The translations under genes were made by a program, and so were the position numbers. A stretch of 64,000 nucleotides of DNA, taken from the NCBI RefSeq assembly GCF_003065385.1, contig NZ_CP023277.1:262019-326018 (forward strand). Direction: 5' to 3'. Under the pieces are notes generated by a model, which was given only the letters and a program-made list of their open reading frames with translations, was not told the origin of the DNA and did not search any database. The stretch is from Polynucleobacter acidiphobus (GTDB lineage: Bacteria; Pseudomonadota; Gammaproteobacteria; Burkholderiales; Burkholderiaceae). Of the stretch, positions 19,082-28,629 are shown piece by piece. The first letter of the stretch is position 1, and each line of letters starts with the position of its first letter.

Positions 19082-19156
19082 TAATTAACATTACTTATCA
19101 TTTAATGGTTTGAATTAAGTCGGCTTATTTAATTACTCTTGATTGATCATTAATCA

Positions 19157-20287
19157 ATGAATCAAAATAAAAAAATTGCTCTCGTTACCGGTATTACCGG
19201 ACAGGATGGCTCTTACTTAGCGGAGTTCTTATTAGAAAAGGGCTACGTGGTGCATGGCATTAAACGACGTGCCTCCCTGTTTAATACCGATCGTATTGAT
19301 CACTTGTATCAAGACCCCCACATTAATCACCGTAACTTTGTATTGCACTACGGAGATCTCACCGATACCAGTAATTTGATCCGGATTGTGCAACAAACCC
19401 AACCCGATGAAATTTATAATTTAGGGGCGCAAAGCCATGTAGCCGTCTCTTTTGAGTCTCCCGAGTACACGGCCGATACCGATGCGATTGGGGCGCTGCG
19501 CATCCTAGAGGCCATTCGGATTTTAGGGCTTGAGAAGAAAACCCGGTTTTATCAAGCCTCGACCTCTGAGCTCTATGGTCTCGTGCAGGAGATTCCGCAA
19601 AAAGAAACCACGCCGTTTTATCCGAGAAGCCCCTATGCAGTCGCTAAGCTCTACGCCTATTGGATTACCGTGAACTACCGCGAAGCCTATGGAATGTATA
19701 CCTGCAACGGCATTCTTTTTAACCACGAGTCTGAGCGCCGCGGCGAGACCTTTGTAACCCGTAAGATTACCCGAGGACTTGCGAATATCGCCCAAGGCAT
19801 TGAACAGTGCCTCTACATGGGTAATATTGATGCGCTACGCGATTGGGGTCATGCCAAAGACTATGTGCGGATGCAGTGGTTGATGCTCCAGCAAGACAAG
19901 CCAGACGATTTTGTGATTGCCACTGGTGTGCAATACAGTGTGCGCGATTTCATTCAAAAGAGTGCGAATGAGTTAGGGATCACACTCACATTTGAAGGCA
20001 AAGCCGAAGCCGAGAAGGCGATCGTGGTGAAGATTGAAGGAAATAAAGCACCTGCTTTAAAGGTAGGCGATGTGATTGTGCGCATTGACCCGCATTACTA
20101 TCGCCCCACCGAAGTCGAAACCCTATTGGGCGATCCCAGTAAGGCCAAGCAAAAACTCGGCTGGGTCCCCGAGATTACCTTAGAGCAAATGATTGCTGAG
20201 ATGATTTCGCATGACCTCGATGTGGCCAAACAAATGGCGCTCTTGCGCCAACACGGCTACAGCATCTCGGTGGGTAAAGAAAACTAA
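19157..20287 (+). CDS. gmd: GDP-mannose 4,6-dehydratase
   Basis: First step from GDP-mannose to GDP-L-fucose. The 376-residue extended SDR has the NAD(P) motif [12 protein letters not shown] at residues 13-24, the catalytic [10 protein letters not shown] and the family signature [17 protein letters not shown]. It is followed by fcl after 38 bases and opens the polysaccharide locus. folE upstream is separated by 75 bases, so gmd likely has its own promoter. Confidence 0.96.
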   Translation: MNQNKKIALVTGITGQDGSYLAEFLLEKGYVVHGIKRRASLFNTDRIDHLYQDPHINHRNFVLHYGDLTDTSNLIRIVQQTQPDEIYNLGAQSHVAVSFESPEYTADTDAIGALRILEAIRILGLEKKTRFYQASTSELYGLVQEIPQKETTPFYPRSPYAVAKLYAYWITVNYREAYGMYTCNGILFNHESERRGETFVTRKITRGLANIAQGIEQCLYMGNIDALRDWGHAKDYVRMQWLMLQQDKPDDFVIATGVQYSVRDFIQKSANELGITLTFEGKAEAEKAIVVKIEGNKAPALKVGDVIVRIDPHYYRPTEVETLLGDPSKAKQKLGWVPEITLEQMIAEMISHDLDVAKQMALLRQHGYSISVGKEN

Positions 20288-20325
20288 ACCCGTCTCAATC
20301 AACTCTGTAGGCAGACCAATCTTTT

Positions 20326-21309
20326 ATGACCGATTCTTCAAAAGAGCGTGTCTATATCGCGGGTCACCGCGGCATGGTGGGATCTGCGATTGTTCGTGAG
20401 CTTACGCGTAAGGGCTATACCGATTTGGTGGTTCGCACGCATCACGAATTGGATCTGACCGATCAAGCGGCCGTCAGACACTTTTTTGAAACTGAGAAAC
20501 CGACCCAGGTATATCTTGCCGCTGCCAAGGTCGGTGGGATTCATGCGAACAATACCTATCCCGCAGAGTTTATTTACGACAACTTGATGATGCAAAGTAA
20601 TGTAATTCATCAGGCATTTTTAAGTGGGGTCAAAAAACTCCTCTTTTTAGGATCGAGCTGCATTTATCCGCGCTTAGCACCGCAACCCATGAGCGAAGAT
20701 GTGCTACTCACGGGAAAGTTAGAGTCCACCAATGAGCCCTATGCGATTGCCAAAATTGCCGGGATCAAAATGTGCGAGAGCTATAACCGGCAGTATGGAA
20801 AAAGTCATGGAATTGATTACCGCTCGGTGATGCCCACCAATCTCTACGGTCCTGGGGATAATTATCACCCCGAAAATAGCCATGTGATTCCAGCACTCAT
20901 TCGTCGATTTCATGAGGCAAAGCAACGCGGGGACGCACAAGTCGCCATCTGGGGTAGTGGCAAACCCTATCGCGAGTTTTTGTATGTGGATGACATGGCA
21001 AGAGCTTCGGTCTTTGTGATGGAGCTCGATCAAGCACGTTATCATCAAGTCACCGAGCCCATGCAAAGTCATCTGAATGTAGGCTATGGTTCAGACGTGA
21101 CGATTGCCGAACTGGCCCAAGCGGTAGCCAACGCGATTGGTTATAGCGGCGCGATTGTTTACGATGCAACGAAGCCCGATGGTTCTCCAAAAAAATTGAT
21201 GAGTTCCAAGCGTCTTAATGCCTTAGGCTGGAAACCCAGTGTTTCGCTTGAGGCTGGCTTGACATTAGCTTATGAAGATTTTTGTAAGTCTCAAAACATT
21301 CAATCTTAG
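20326..21309 (+). CDS. fcl: GDP-L-fucose synthase
   Basis: Epimerase-reductase converting GDP-4-keto-6-deoxymannose to GDP-L-fucose with NADPH. The 327-residue SDR shows [14 protein letters not shown] near the N terminus, [10 protein letters not shown], and the active-site [19 protein letters not shown]. It is cotranscribed with gmd. Confidence 0.96.
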   Translation: MTDSSKERVYIAGHRGMVGSAIVRELTRKGYTDLVVRTHHELDLTDQAAVRHFFETEKPTQVYLAAAKVGGIHANNTYPAEFIYDNLMMQSNVIHQAFLSGVKKLLFLGSSCIYPRLAPQPMSEDVLLTGKLESTNEPYAIAKIAGIKMCESYNRQYGKSHGIDYRSVMPTNLYGPGDNYHPENSHVIPALIRRFHEAKQRGDAQVAIWGSGKPYREFLYVDDMARASVFVMELDQARYHQVTEPMQSHLNVGYGSDVTIAELAQAVANAIGYSGAIVYDATKPDGSPKKLMSSKRLNALGWKPSVSLEAGLTLAYEDFCKSQNIQS

Positions 21310-21315
21310 TTGATC

Positions 21316-21330
21316 TGAGAATTATTCTCA
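21316..21330. promoter_or_regulatory. Fur-box-like 7-1-7 palindrome upstream of HiPIP
   Basis: Perfect inverted repeat TGAGAAT-T-ATTCTCA. It matches the classical Fur 7-1-7 core TGATAAT-N-ATTATCA at 13 of 15 positions, and both changes are symmetric. It lies 100 bases before the HiPIP start and just after fcl. Iron control of the HiPIP gene is therefore plausible but inferred. Confidence 0.55.
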
Positions 21331-21430
21331 TTTAAAAAATCAATCAAATCAGTCACTTATAAAACACTACGATGAGTGTTGATTTGTGTTTTAAGATTCC
21401 ATTTGCAGTTTTTTAGAACACGGAGAATCC

Positions 21431-21736
21431 ATGAAAAACACACGTCGTCAATTTTTGATCATGTCTGCTGCTGGTGCAGCAACTTTGTCCCTCAATAACT
21501 TGGCTCACGCCCAAGCCATGGTTGCTGAGACCGATCCACAAGCACAGGCTTTAGGTTATAAAGCTGATACCACCAAGGTCGATACCAAGAAGTATCCTAA
21601 GCATGCCAATACTCAACGTTGCGATAACTGTGCGTTGTATCAACCAAAAGGCGCTGCTGCTGGCGGTTGCAGCCTTTTTGCTGGTAAGCAAGTGGCCGCT
21701 GCAGGCTGGTGTTCTGCTTGGGCTAAGAAGGCCTAA
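21431..21736 (+). CDS. High-potential iron-sulfur protein (HiPIP)
   Basis: Small periplasmic electron carrier with a [4Fe-4S] cluster. The 101 residues begin with a Tat signal (TRRQFL, then AAGAATLSLNNLAHAQ), and the mature part has the four cluster cysteines in RCDNCALYQ, GGCSLF and GWCSAWA. It lies between two GDP-fucose loci but has no evident link to polysaccharide synthesis. Confidence 0.95.
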   Translation: MKNTRRQFLIMSAAGAATLSLNNLAHAQAMVAETDPQAQALGYKADTTKVDTKKYPKHANTQRCDNCALYQPKGAAAGGCSLFAGKQVAAAGWCSAWAKKA

Positions 21737-21786
21737 TCGCCTAATTTCCCAAAAGATTCAACATCGCTTCGGTGTTGAGCCAAACA

Positions 21787-21815
21787 AAAATGGCGCTCAT
21801 TTGAGCGCCATTTTC
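21787..21815. terminator. Bidirectional terminator between HiPIP and rubrerythrin
   Basis: Perfect stem TGGCGCTC (21791-21798), loop ATTT, GAGCGCCA (21803-21810), flanked by AAAA on the left and TTTT on the right, so it can terminate both convergent transcripts. Confidence 0.85.
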
Positions 21816-21836
21816 TATTCCTAAAGAAATTTCAGA

Positions 21837-22274
21837 TTAGGAATTTGCCAAGTGTGCTTCGAGGGTCTTGGTGAACTTGTTGGCGTGGCTGCGCTCAGCC
21901 TTTGCTAAAGTCTCGAACCAATCAGCGATCTCGTCAAAGCCTTCTTCACGAGCGGTCTTGGCCATGCCTGGGTACATATCGGTGTACTCATGGGTCTCAC
22001 CAGCAATCGCTGCTTGGAGAGCCTCAGCAACGGTCTTAGCAGGCATACCAGTACCTGGCTCGCCAGCACCACCATTGATCAAATACTCCATGTGACCATG
22101 GGCGTGACCGGTCTCACCTTCGGCGGTGGAGCGGAAAACAGCAGCTACGTCGTTTGCGCCAGCAATGTCAGCCTGGTTTGCGAAGTACAAATAACGACGG
22201 TTAGCTTGGGATTCACCAGCAAATGCTTCTTTTAACGACTGTTCAGTCTTGGTACCTTTTACCGACTTAGCCAT
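21837..22274 (-). CDS. Rubrerythrin-family diiron protein
   Basis: A 145-residue ferritin-like four-helix protein with the paired metal-binding motifs ([57 protein letters not shown]). The C-terminal rubredoxin domain of classical rubrerythrin is absent. Homologues reduce peroxide; here it may work with another electron donor. It is divergent from manC and convergent with HiPIP. Confidence 0.92.
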   Translation of the reverse strand: MAKSVKGTKTEQSLKEAFAGESQANRRYLYFANQADIAGANDVAAVFRSTAEGETGHAHGHMEYLINGGAGEPGTGMPAKTVAEALQAAIAGETHEYTDMYPGMAKTAREEGFDEIADWFETLAKAERSHANKFTKTLEAHLANS

Positions 22275-22596
22275 ATAATCTCCTTAATAATCAATAGGTT
22301 AAAAAACTAGAGGAGGATAGGATCTGACAAATAAAAAGAAAAATCCTACTCACACCACATCACTATTATGGAAAAGAAACGCTAGCGAATAATCGTATTT
22401 TTATATAGAGTTGATAGAAAAAATCAACCTATTTAGTAATATAGATTAAATAAATCAATCGGTTAGCTTTCAATAATCTAATTGCTACTGATGGCGGTGC
22501 TTTGCATACCAATTCAAAGTTACTCCAAAGGAATAATTTTGATGATGTATTTAAGGTCTATCGGATAATAAAGGGCTGTTGATCACTTCAATCTCT
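22275..22596. other. Intergenic region between rubrerythrin and manC
   Basis: AT-rich spacer that must hold the divergent promoters. A good Shine-Dalgarno (AAAGGA, 22528-22533) precedes a nine-codon frame (22542-22568, MMYLRSIG) that ends 28 bases before manC; it could be a leader peptide but has no other support. No palindrome or other gene was seen. Confidence 0.3.
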
Positions 22597-24072
22597 ATGA
22601 GCATTCCTACAAAAATTGTTCCTGTCATTCTGTGTGGGGGGTCGGGCACCCGATTGTGGCCACTATCTCGTGCGGGATTTCCAAAACAGTTTTTGGTACT
22701 TTCTGGGACCCAAAGCTTATTTCAGCAAGCCTTTCTGCGTTTGCAATCTCTGGCTTCCAAAGAGATCGAAATTGATAAAAATCTGATTGTCACCAACGAA
22801 GAACAACGGTTCTTGGCGCTCGATCAACTGCTCGAGTTAAAAGCTCAGATGTCAATCAAGGCACCAATTCGTTTTTTACTCGAGCCACAGGGCAAAAATA
22901 CAGCCCCCGCACTCACTTTGGCTGCCTTGGACGCCTTGGAAGTCAATCAAGATCCCATCTTGGTCATTACGCCGGCTGATCAAACGATTCAAGATCAAGA
23001 CGGGTTTACAAAGGCATTACATAAAGCCATTGATGTTGCAAAAGATGGTGCGATTGCGATATTGGGAATCGAGCCCACCAAACCGGAGATAGGGTATGGC
23101 TACATTCAGGTCGATAACCAATTAAACCGAGGCGCGCATTCCGTGATCCGCTTTACCGAAAAACCCAATCTTGAGACAGCCAAGCAATATCTGGACCAAG
23201 GCGGCTTTTATTGGAATAGCGGTATGTTTGTTCTAAAGGCAAGCCTTTGGTTAAAAGCGCTCAATCTCTTTCGTGACGATATTGCGGATATGACCGAGAA
23301 GGCATGGAAAAACCATCAAGTGGATACCTTAAGCCAAGTCGAGTTTGTGCGTCCTAACAAAGAACTTTTCTCGCAGATCCCAGCGGAATCAATCGACTAC
23401 GCCGTTATTGAAAAATGTCCGCAGTCTGATATTCCAATCCAGATGGTGCCCCTCAACGCGGGTTGGAATGATCTCGGTGCTTGGGATGCGGTCTGGCAAG
23501 TGGCCGAACAAAGCGCGGAGGGTAATGCCGCGATCGGGGATGTGCTCTCTGCCAATACTACAAACACGCTAGTAATTGCCAATCATCGCTTAGTGAGCAC
23601 CGTGGGCGTGAATGACCTCATCGTGATCGAGACTGCTGATGCAGTACTCGTCGCTAATAAAGAGCAAAGCCAAGACGTTAAGGCGATTGTGAGTCAACTC
23701 GAGGCAAGTAAGCGCGAAGAGAAAAATCTGCACCGCAAAGTCCATCGACCCTGGGGCTGGTATGACAGTGTGGATGAGGGCGAGCGCTTTAAAGTGAAAC
23801 GCATTCAAGTGAAGCCCGGAGCAAGTTTATCGTTGCAAATGCATCACCACCGTGCGGAACATTGGATTGTCGTGAAAGGTACCGCAGAAATTACCAACGG
23901 CGATCAAGTCATCACCCTCAATGAAAATCAAAGTACCTACATTCCCCAAGGGCAAAAGCATCGCCTCACCAATCCGGGTACGACCCCGCTAGAAATCATT
24001 GAGGTGCAATCGGGTAGCTACCTGGGGGAAGACGACATTGTGCGTTTTGAAGACACCTTCGGACGTAAATGA
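22597..24072 (+). CDS. manC: Mannose-1-phosphate guanylyltransferase / mannose-6-phosphate isomerase
   Basis: Bifunctional enzyme: the C-terminal cupin makes mannose 6-phosphate and the N-terminal domain makes GDP-mannose, the precursor used by gmd and fcl. It has 491 residues from the ATG at 22597 (TTG at 22579 is also in frame). The nucleotidyl signature is CGGSGTRLWPLSRAGFPKQF and the isomerase motif is LQMHHHRAEHWIVVKGTAE. Phosphomannomutase is not in the window. Confidence 0.95.
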   Translation: MSIPTKIVPVILCGGSGTRLWPLSRAGFPKQFLVLSGTQSLFQQAFLRLQSLASKEIEIDKNLIVTNEEQRFLALDQLLELKAQMSIKAPIRFLLEPQGKNTAPALTLAALDALEVNQDPILVITPADQTIQDQDGFTKALHKAIDVAKDGAIAILGIEPTKPEIGYGYIQVDNQLNRGAHSVIRFTEKPNLETAKQYLDQGGFYWNSGMFVLKASLWLKALNLFRDDIADMTEKAWKNHQVDTLSQVEFVRPNKELFSQIPAESIDYAVIEKCPQSDIPIQMVPLNAGWNDLGAWDAVWQVAEQSAEGNAAIGDVLSANTTNTLVIANHRLVSTVGVNDLIVIETADAVLVANKEQSQDVKAIVSQLEASKREEKNLHRKVHRPWGWYDSVDEGERFKVKRIQVKPGASLSLQMHHHRAEHWIVVKGTAEITNGDQVITLNENQSTYIPQGQKHRLTNPGTTPLEIIEVQSGSYLGEDDIVRFEDTFGRK

Positions 24073-24091
24073 CAATAGAACTACATTTTTT

Positions 24092-25129
24092 ATGCAGGCA
24101 ATGAATTCTCTCGGGCGAACTCAACAAAAAAAGCCACTCGCCTCAATTGTCCTTCTGACCTTCAATCAAGAACACTTTGTTGGGGATGCTCTACGAAGTC
24201 TCTTGAATCAAGATTATGAAAATCTTGAAATTGTGATTAGTGATGATTGCTCAAGAGATGGCACATGGAATCAAATTCAGAAAATACTGAATAGTTACAC
24301 AGGTACTAAAAAAATCATCACTAATCAGAATCCCATTAACTTAGGTATTGTTCGAAATTATGAGGCTGCTTTTCGTAAAACGTCTGGCGAATTAATTTTT
24401 ATGGCGGCAGGTGATGATATTTCATTACCAAATCGTTGCTCACGTTCGATTGAATTTTGGTTGAGTTGCGATAAAGACTATGACCTGGTCGCTGCTGACG
24501 CGGTTGATATGTCGTATACAGGAGAATACCTTCGCATCAAAGAAAATGATCCCCTCGAAGATTGGACCATCCAGAGGTGGTTTAAGCGCAGACCCTATTT
24601 CTTTGGGGCAAGTCAAATGATTACCCGAAGACTCTTAAGTTTGGCACCGCTTAATCATAATCTTCCCTACGAAGACCAGTGTCTGGTTTTTAGGTCTTTA
24701 CTGATGGCCGGGGCCATTCGACTTCCTGAAGCCTTGGTGTGCCATCGGCGCGGTGGGTTGACCCAATCGATTGGCTTTAAAATACAATTTGGCCAAGGTA
24801 GATCTCAAATTAGTAAAGATATGTTGGGAGAATTAGCTGAGTTAGATCAATTCTTGAGCGATGCAACGGCTCTCAATAAATGTTCTGAAGTTGAAGACGC
24901 GGTTCGGCAAAGAATGATTTATTGTCAAATCATTATTGAACTTTTTAAAGCTCCAATATCCATCCAAGCGGCTAAAAAATTTTGGCAAAGTCCACATATT
25001 TCAGTAAATCTCAAATTACGCTATCTACGCTACTATTTTTTTTATCCGATCCTGGCAATCGCTCACTACCTTCGCGATATCTTTCGCATGGTCAGAAGTT
25101 TAATTGCCCATGGGCGTCTTAATAAATAA
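24092..25129 (+). CDS. Family 2 glycosyltransferase
   Basis: A 345-residue GT-A enzyme with the family start ASIVLLTFNQEHFVGDALRSL, IVISDDCSRDGTW and a GDDISLPNR acidic motif near residues 110-118. The C-terminal part has a hydrophobic segment (YYFFYPILAIAHYL). The frame runs upstream into manC, but the ATG at 24092 (or 24101) gives a normal N terminus. The acceptor and sugar cannot be read from sequence. Probably cotranscribed with manC. Confidence 0.88.
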   Translation: MQAMNSLGRTQQKKPLASIVLLTFNQEHFVGDALRSLLNQDYENLEIVISDDCSRDGTWNQIQKILNSYTGTKKIITNQNPINLGIVRNYEAAFRKTSGELIFMAAGDDISLPNRCSRSIEFWLSCDKDYDLVAADAVDMSYTGEYLRIKENDPLEDWTIQRWFKRRPYFFGASQMITRRLLSLAPLNHNLPYEDQCLVFRSLLMAGAIRLPEALVCHRRGGLTQSIGFKIQFGQGRSQISKDMLGELAELDQFLSDATALNKCSEVEDAVRQRMIYCQIIIELFKAPISIQAAKKFWQSPHISVNLKLRYLRYYFFYPILAIAHYLRDIFRMVRSLIAHGRLNK

Positions 25130-25158
25130 TGCTTAGCAACTGAATCAGACATAACTCA

Positions 25159-26586
25159 ATGATTAAAAATCGACCATTACTTGAGGATGGCAAGGATCGC
25201 GAAGTTCCGGTACCACCCACAATACGATTGGGATTGGTGATTGCATTTGCACTGTTATGGGCTATCTGGATTCAGCCCCATACTATTGCGCTACGTCACG
25301 TATTATTGACGGTGGGATCGCTGCTGGGCTTGTATGTCATTATTCAAAATCGTTCGCTCATGCGAACTAAGGAGGCTATCCCGGTTTATCTCATGGGGAC
25401 CCTCTTTTTGTGGGTTACTTTCCACTTATTCTTTTTAAATAGCAAATTTGAGCTCCAACTTGATGAATATTTAACCATATGGAAGAGAATTTTGTGGGCC
25501 GCACCGTTTGCAATTGGCCTAGGAATTGCTCTTGGATCAAAACAAAATCTAATAGGCGAAACACAAAAAGGATCCAACAAACAATATTTAATAGTCTGGT
25601 GGATTTTTTACTTAGGCATTGCCACCCCGACCATCATTTATTTAACTCGGGCCTTACTAATGATGATGGCCGGCAAATTCGGCTGGACACTACCAAATTA
25701 TGCAATGCTGCTGCCTATTCCATCCACCTGGCACATACCCAAGATGGGCTACATCTTCTTTTGTTTACCGGCACTGGCAATCGCCTGCAGTCAATTCGTA
25801 ATTCTTTTCAATCAAAAATCCCGTTTTATTGTTTACTACGCTGGCATCTACGCGGCGACTATTCTGGCAGTGTTTCTTGTTTTTTATTTAGAAAATGCCA
25901 AGAATGGATTTGCCTATGCGACCAGCCTGTGCCTATTGATGCTGGCAGTTGTTTCCTTAAAGAACCGTTTCAATTGGGGCTGGCGCAACGGTGCCATTCT
26001 TTTGCTGAGCTTGGGCATCGCTGGTATTTTATTGGTTCAACACGTGAAGCAAAACGATTCATGGAGAACACTATTCGCCGATATCAAGGTCGCAACGCAG
26101 CTCGAAGAAATCGATGCATGGAAGGACTATGGCGCAAGGGGATTGCCAAAAAACGAAATGGGTTCAGTAGTAAGTGTTACAAACTATACGCGCGCTGCCT
26201 GGGCCCAGGTGGCGATCCAGCTTATTCTTGAGAGGCCGTTGGGTTATGGCCTGCTTTACCAGTCTTTTGGGCATTTTGCCAAAGAGAAGTGGGCAAACTC
26301 AACCCTAGATACCTCTCATAGCGCCTGGCTTGACCTCACCCTCGCCATCGGCATCCCCGGGATAGTCTTGGTACTTGCCTCCGCCGCATTGGCCTTTAAA
26401 AATTTATTCCAACGAGAGTCGAATTCTTTCACAGTTGCTACGCTGTGGATGATGCTAAGCATCTTCATGCTGATGATAACAACCGAGGTTGCTCGGCAAG
26501 TGTACATAGAGGCTTTATTTTTTGTAATTCTTCTAGTGGCTGGAATGGGCATCGCTTCCTTAAATCGATTTAAGTTAAAGTGCTAG
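25159..26586 (+). CDS. O-antigen ligase / Wzy_C family membrane protein
   Basis: A 475-residue protein with about ten or more membrane segments and a large periplasmic loop. The Wzy_C/WaaL hallmark SHSAWLDLTLAIGIPG lies near residues 388-403. Such proteins transfer polymerised glycan to lipid A core or to pilin. A second, shorter polymerase-like gene lies at 41033, so this one is more likely the ligase, but the roles cannot be separated with certainty. Confidence 0.82.
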   Translation: MIKNRPLLEDGKDREVPVPPTIRLGLVIAFALLWAIWIQPHTIALRHVLLTVGSLLGLYVIIQNRSLMRTKEAIPVYLMGTLFLWVTFHLFFLNSKFELQLDEYLTIWKRILWAAPFAIGLGIALGSKQNLIGETQKGSNKQYLIVWWIFYLGIATPTIIYLTRALLMMMAGKFGWTLPNYAMLLPIPSTWHIPKMGYIFFCLPALAIACSQFVILFNQKSRFIVYYAGIYAATILAVFLVFYLENAKNGFAYATSLCLLMLAVVSLKNRFNWGWRNGAILLLSLGIAGILLVQHVKQNDSWRTLFADIKVATQLEEIDAWKDYGARGLPKNEMGSVVSVTNYTRAAWAQVAIQLILERPLGYGLLYQSFGHFAKEKWANSTLDTSHSAWLDLTLAIGIPGIVLVLASAALAFKNLFQRESNSFTVATLWMMLSIFMLMITTEVARQVYIEALFFVILLVAGMGIASLNRFKLKC

Positions 26587-26655
26587 CAACGTTCAATTGA
26601 GGCCCCTGACTCTTAAATCATTTAAAAATAAGTAATACTCCTTTATCGTACATTC

Positions 26656-27513
26656 ATGCCAATCAACGACTCCCAATCAACCCCGTCGGCTCAGCTAGAC
26701 GATGAACTATCGCTCCTCGACATCATCGAGTTCATGCAAGAGAGCTGGAAAACCATCGTCGGGTTCACGGTGCTCGGCATCGCAGGCGCTGGTCTTTATC
26801 TTTGGGCGGTCCCCAAGCAGTACGAGGCGAGCGCCCAAATCAAGATGGCGCAGATCGCAAACTTCAACAACAACAACAACATTAACCCCCTGGGCATCAA
26901 CATCGAGGAACCGCAGGCGCTCATCGTCCGCATGGCGCTGCCGACCTCCTACCCCAAGGAGACCATCGCGCTCTGCGGCATGGTCGACCAAAAGGACCCC
27001 GAACTCACACTCGCGAGCAAGGCAAAGCTTTCCATCCCCAAGGGGGTGGGCGGGACCGTGGACCTAAAAGTTCGTGACGCCTCCAAAGAAATTGCCAAGG
27101 CCTGCACAAACGCCGTCTACCAGTTGATCAAGTCAAGTCAGGCCCAGCTCGTGGCCCCCTACATCGACGAGGCCAGCAAAAAATTAAAGATCGAGGAGGA
27201 GCGCCTAGGCCGCGCCACTCAGGTCATCGCCAAGGCCGACAAGTCGGGCGCCGCCGTGAGCGCCGCCTACCTCGCCACCCGCGACGAGATCCGCTACCTG
27301 CTCGACCAAATCTCGAACCTGCAAAGCATCATCACCGGCAACGAAAGCCGCGCCGCCCACCTCACCGCACCGATCTACCTAAAGGACGAGCCGGTCTTCC
27401 CCCAAAAGCGCAATAGCCTTTTAATTGGGCTACTGCTCGGGGGCCTCCTAGGACTGGTCTTCACCCTGGCACGCAAGTGGTACCGATCCAACCGCACGGC
27501 CTTAAAACATTAA
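26656..27513 (+). CDS. Wzz-like polysaccharide chain-length regulator
   Basis: A 285-residue inner-membrane co-polymerase with two membrane helices, about 35-53 (IVGFTVLGIAGAGLYLWAV) and about 254-275 (LLIGLLLGGLLGLVFTLA), flanking a periplasmic helical domain with an Asn-rich loop (NFNNNNNINPLGIN). Short for the family. Codon use is strikingly GC-rich compared with both sides, suggesting a different history from the upstream ligase gene. Confidence 0.88.
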   Translation: MPINDSQSTPSAQLDDELSLLDIIEFMQESWKTIVGFTVLGIAGAGLYLWAVPKQYEASAQIKMAQIANFNNNNNINPLGINIEEPQALIVRMALPTSYPKETIALCGMVDQKDPELTLASKAKLSIPKGVGGTVDLKVRDASKEIAKACTNAVYQLIKSSQAQLVAPYIDEASKKLKIEEERLGRATQVIAKADKSGAAVSAAYLATRDEIRYLLDQISNLQSIITGNESRAAHLTAPIYLKDEPVFPQKRNSLLIGLLLGGLLGLVFTLARKWYRSNRTALKH

Positions 27514-27685
27514 AACCTTAAATTGCCCCGTAGCCCCAAAGCGCTCGCGCTCTGTCGCACCCACGGTACAGGGCCCGCCTGTTGCAGGCTATATATTCCC
27601 TGCATTCCTCCGACTGAGCGATTGAAGGAATCACTACCCTTCAAAATCAATTAACCCACCTAAAAAAGTACAGCCCCAAAAAACC

Positions 27686-27714
27686 TGTTCACACCCTGAA
27701 CAACTGGTTATAAT
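27686..27714 (+). promoter_or_regulatory. Promoter with overlapping TGTTCA-N5-TGAACA operator
   Basis: Inverted repeat TGTTCA (27686-27691), spacer CACCC, TGAACA (27697-27702). A perfect -10 TATAAT lies at 27709-27714, exactly 17 bases after TGTTCA, which can serve as -35. A protein on the palindrome would block RNA polymerase. The same palindrome core with the same spacing precedes the second MarR gene. Confidence 0.65.
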
Positions 27715-27791
27715 ATTTTTAATCATTAACCCATTGCGGTAAAACTCAACAATCGTAAAACCCATCCACCGTAAACCCGCAAGATAGCCCC

Positions 27792-28280
27792 ATGACCGCA
27801 GCCGCCACCAGTCATTGCCCAGAAGTATCGGCCCAGCGACCACAGAAGTTGCCGGCAGAAGGGTCGTTACATTCAACCAAGGTCTCGGAGGTACACCTCA
27901 GGTTATTAAGTCTGCTCGAGCAAAACCCCGCCTGGACCCAGCGCCAATTGGCTGACGCCCTAGGGGTAAGCCTTGGCAAGACCAACTACTGCCTGCGTGC
28001 CTTACGGGACAAGGGCCTCGTCAAGTGGGGCAACTTCTCGCAAAACCCCAACAAGTTTCAGTACATGCACCTCCTAACCCCCAAGGGCATCGCCCAAAAG
28101 CTGCAGATGACCGCCCACTTCTTGCAGCGCAAGGAGCGCGAGTTCGAGGAGTTGCGTATCGAGATCGCGCGCCTGCGTGCAGAGCTTGGTGAAATGAATA
28201 CCATCTCCGTTGCTGTAATACCGACGCTGGTGGAAAGCCCTCCGCCTAGCGCGAGCGCTCCAGTGGGGCAAACCGCATGA
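27792..28280 (+). CDS. MarR family EPS-associated transcriptional regulator (first copy)
   Basis: A 162-residue winged-helix protein. The HTH (about 33-100) has RLLSLLEQNPAWTQRQLADAL, SLGKTNYCLRALRDKGLVKWGNF and a wing with LLTPKGIAQK, followed by a C-terminal coiled coil (FLQRKEREFEELRIEIARLRAEL). Regulators of this type sit at extracellular polysaccharide loci. It is GC-rich like wzz, has about 30 disordered residues at its start and a Pro/Ser-rich tail. It is a paralogue of the next regulator. Confidence 0.88.
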   Translation: MTAAATSHCPEVSAQRPQKLPAEGSLHSTKVSEVHLRLLSLLEQNPAWTQRQLADALGVSLGKTNYCLRALRDKGLVKWGNFSQNPNKFQYMHLLTPKGIAQKLQMTAHFLQRKEREFEELRIEIARLRAELGEMNTISVAVIPTLVESPPPSASAPVGQTA

Positions 28281-28629
28281 GGAGCCTAGCGAATGCATTA
28301 CAGAGCATGACCACCCAGGTGAGCGATGGCCCCTCGGGCGGATGCGCAGAAGGGACTACCGCAACAAAATTTAGTGCAGCAGCTATGCCGGCAGCATCAT
28401 GGGGTGTGGGAACTGAAGCCCGGGAGCGGGCATTAGCGGGCTTGAGTAGCTTTAATCATGAAATTTGAATCAGGTATTTAGTGATTATTTCAAATAACGT
28501 TTGTTCAAAAATTGAACAAACGTTTCAAGAAGTCTACAATAAGCTAGGTCAACCAAAATAGTGCGACAGAGCGGTATCCTATTCGAAATAAACAAGTGCT
28601 AGAAACAAAAATATTTAATGCAAATATAG
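28281..28629. other. Intergenic region between the two MarR genes
   Basis: The first 170 bases remain GC-rich and have a 63-codon frame starting at 28277 that overlaps the marR stop, but its sequence is low-complexity and unrecognised. The second half is AT-rich and contains the large palindrome and promoter of the second regulator. The composition break near 28450 marks a likely recombination joint. Confidence 0.45.
28496..28540 (+). promoter_or_regulatory. 29-base perfect palindrome overlapping the second marR promoter
   Basis: Arms AACGTTTGTTCAA (28496-28508) and its exact reverse complement (28512-28524) are separated by AAA. A -35 TTGAAC (28512-28517) inside the right arm and a -10 TACAAT (28535-28540) are 17 bases apart. 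The centre contains TGTTCA-N5-TGAACA, the core also present before the first MarR gene, suggesting auto- or cross-regulation. Confidence 0.75.

Noticed and set aside
19075..19097. TAAGTAAT/ATTACTTA inverted repeat after folE as a terminator
   Set aside because: AT-only 8-base stem without a T run; too weak to call.
28277..28468. 63-codon frame overlapping the end of the first MarR gene
   Set aside because: Low-complexity Ala/Gly/Ser sequence, no family resemblance, and it lies in a GC-rich stretch where chance frames are common.
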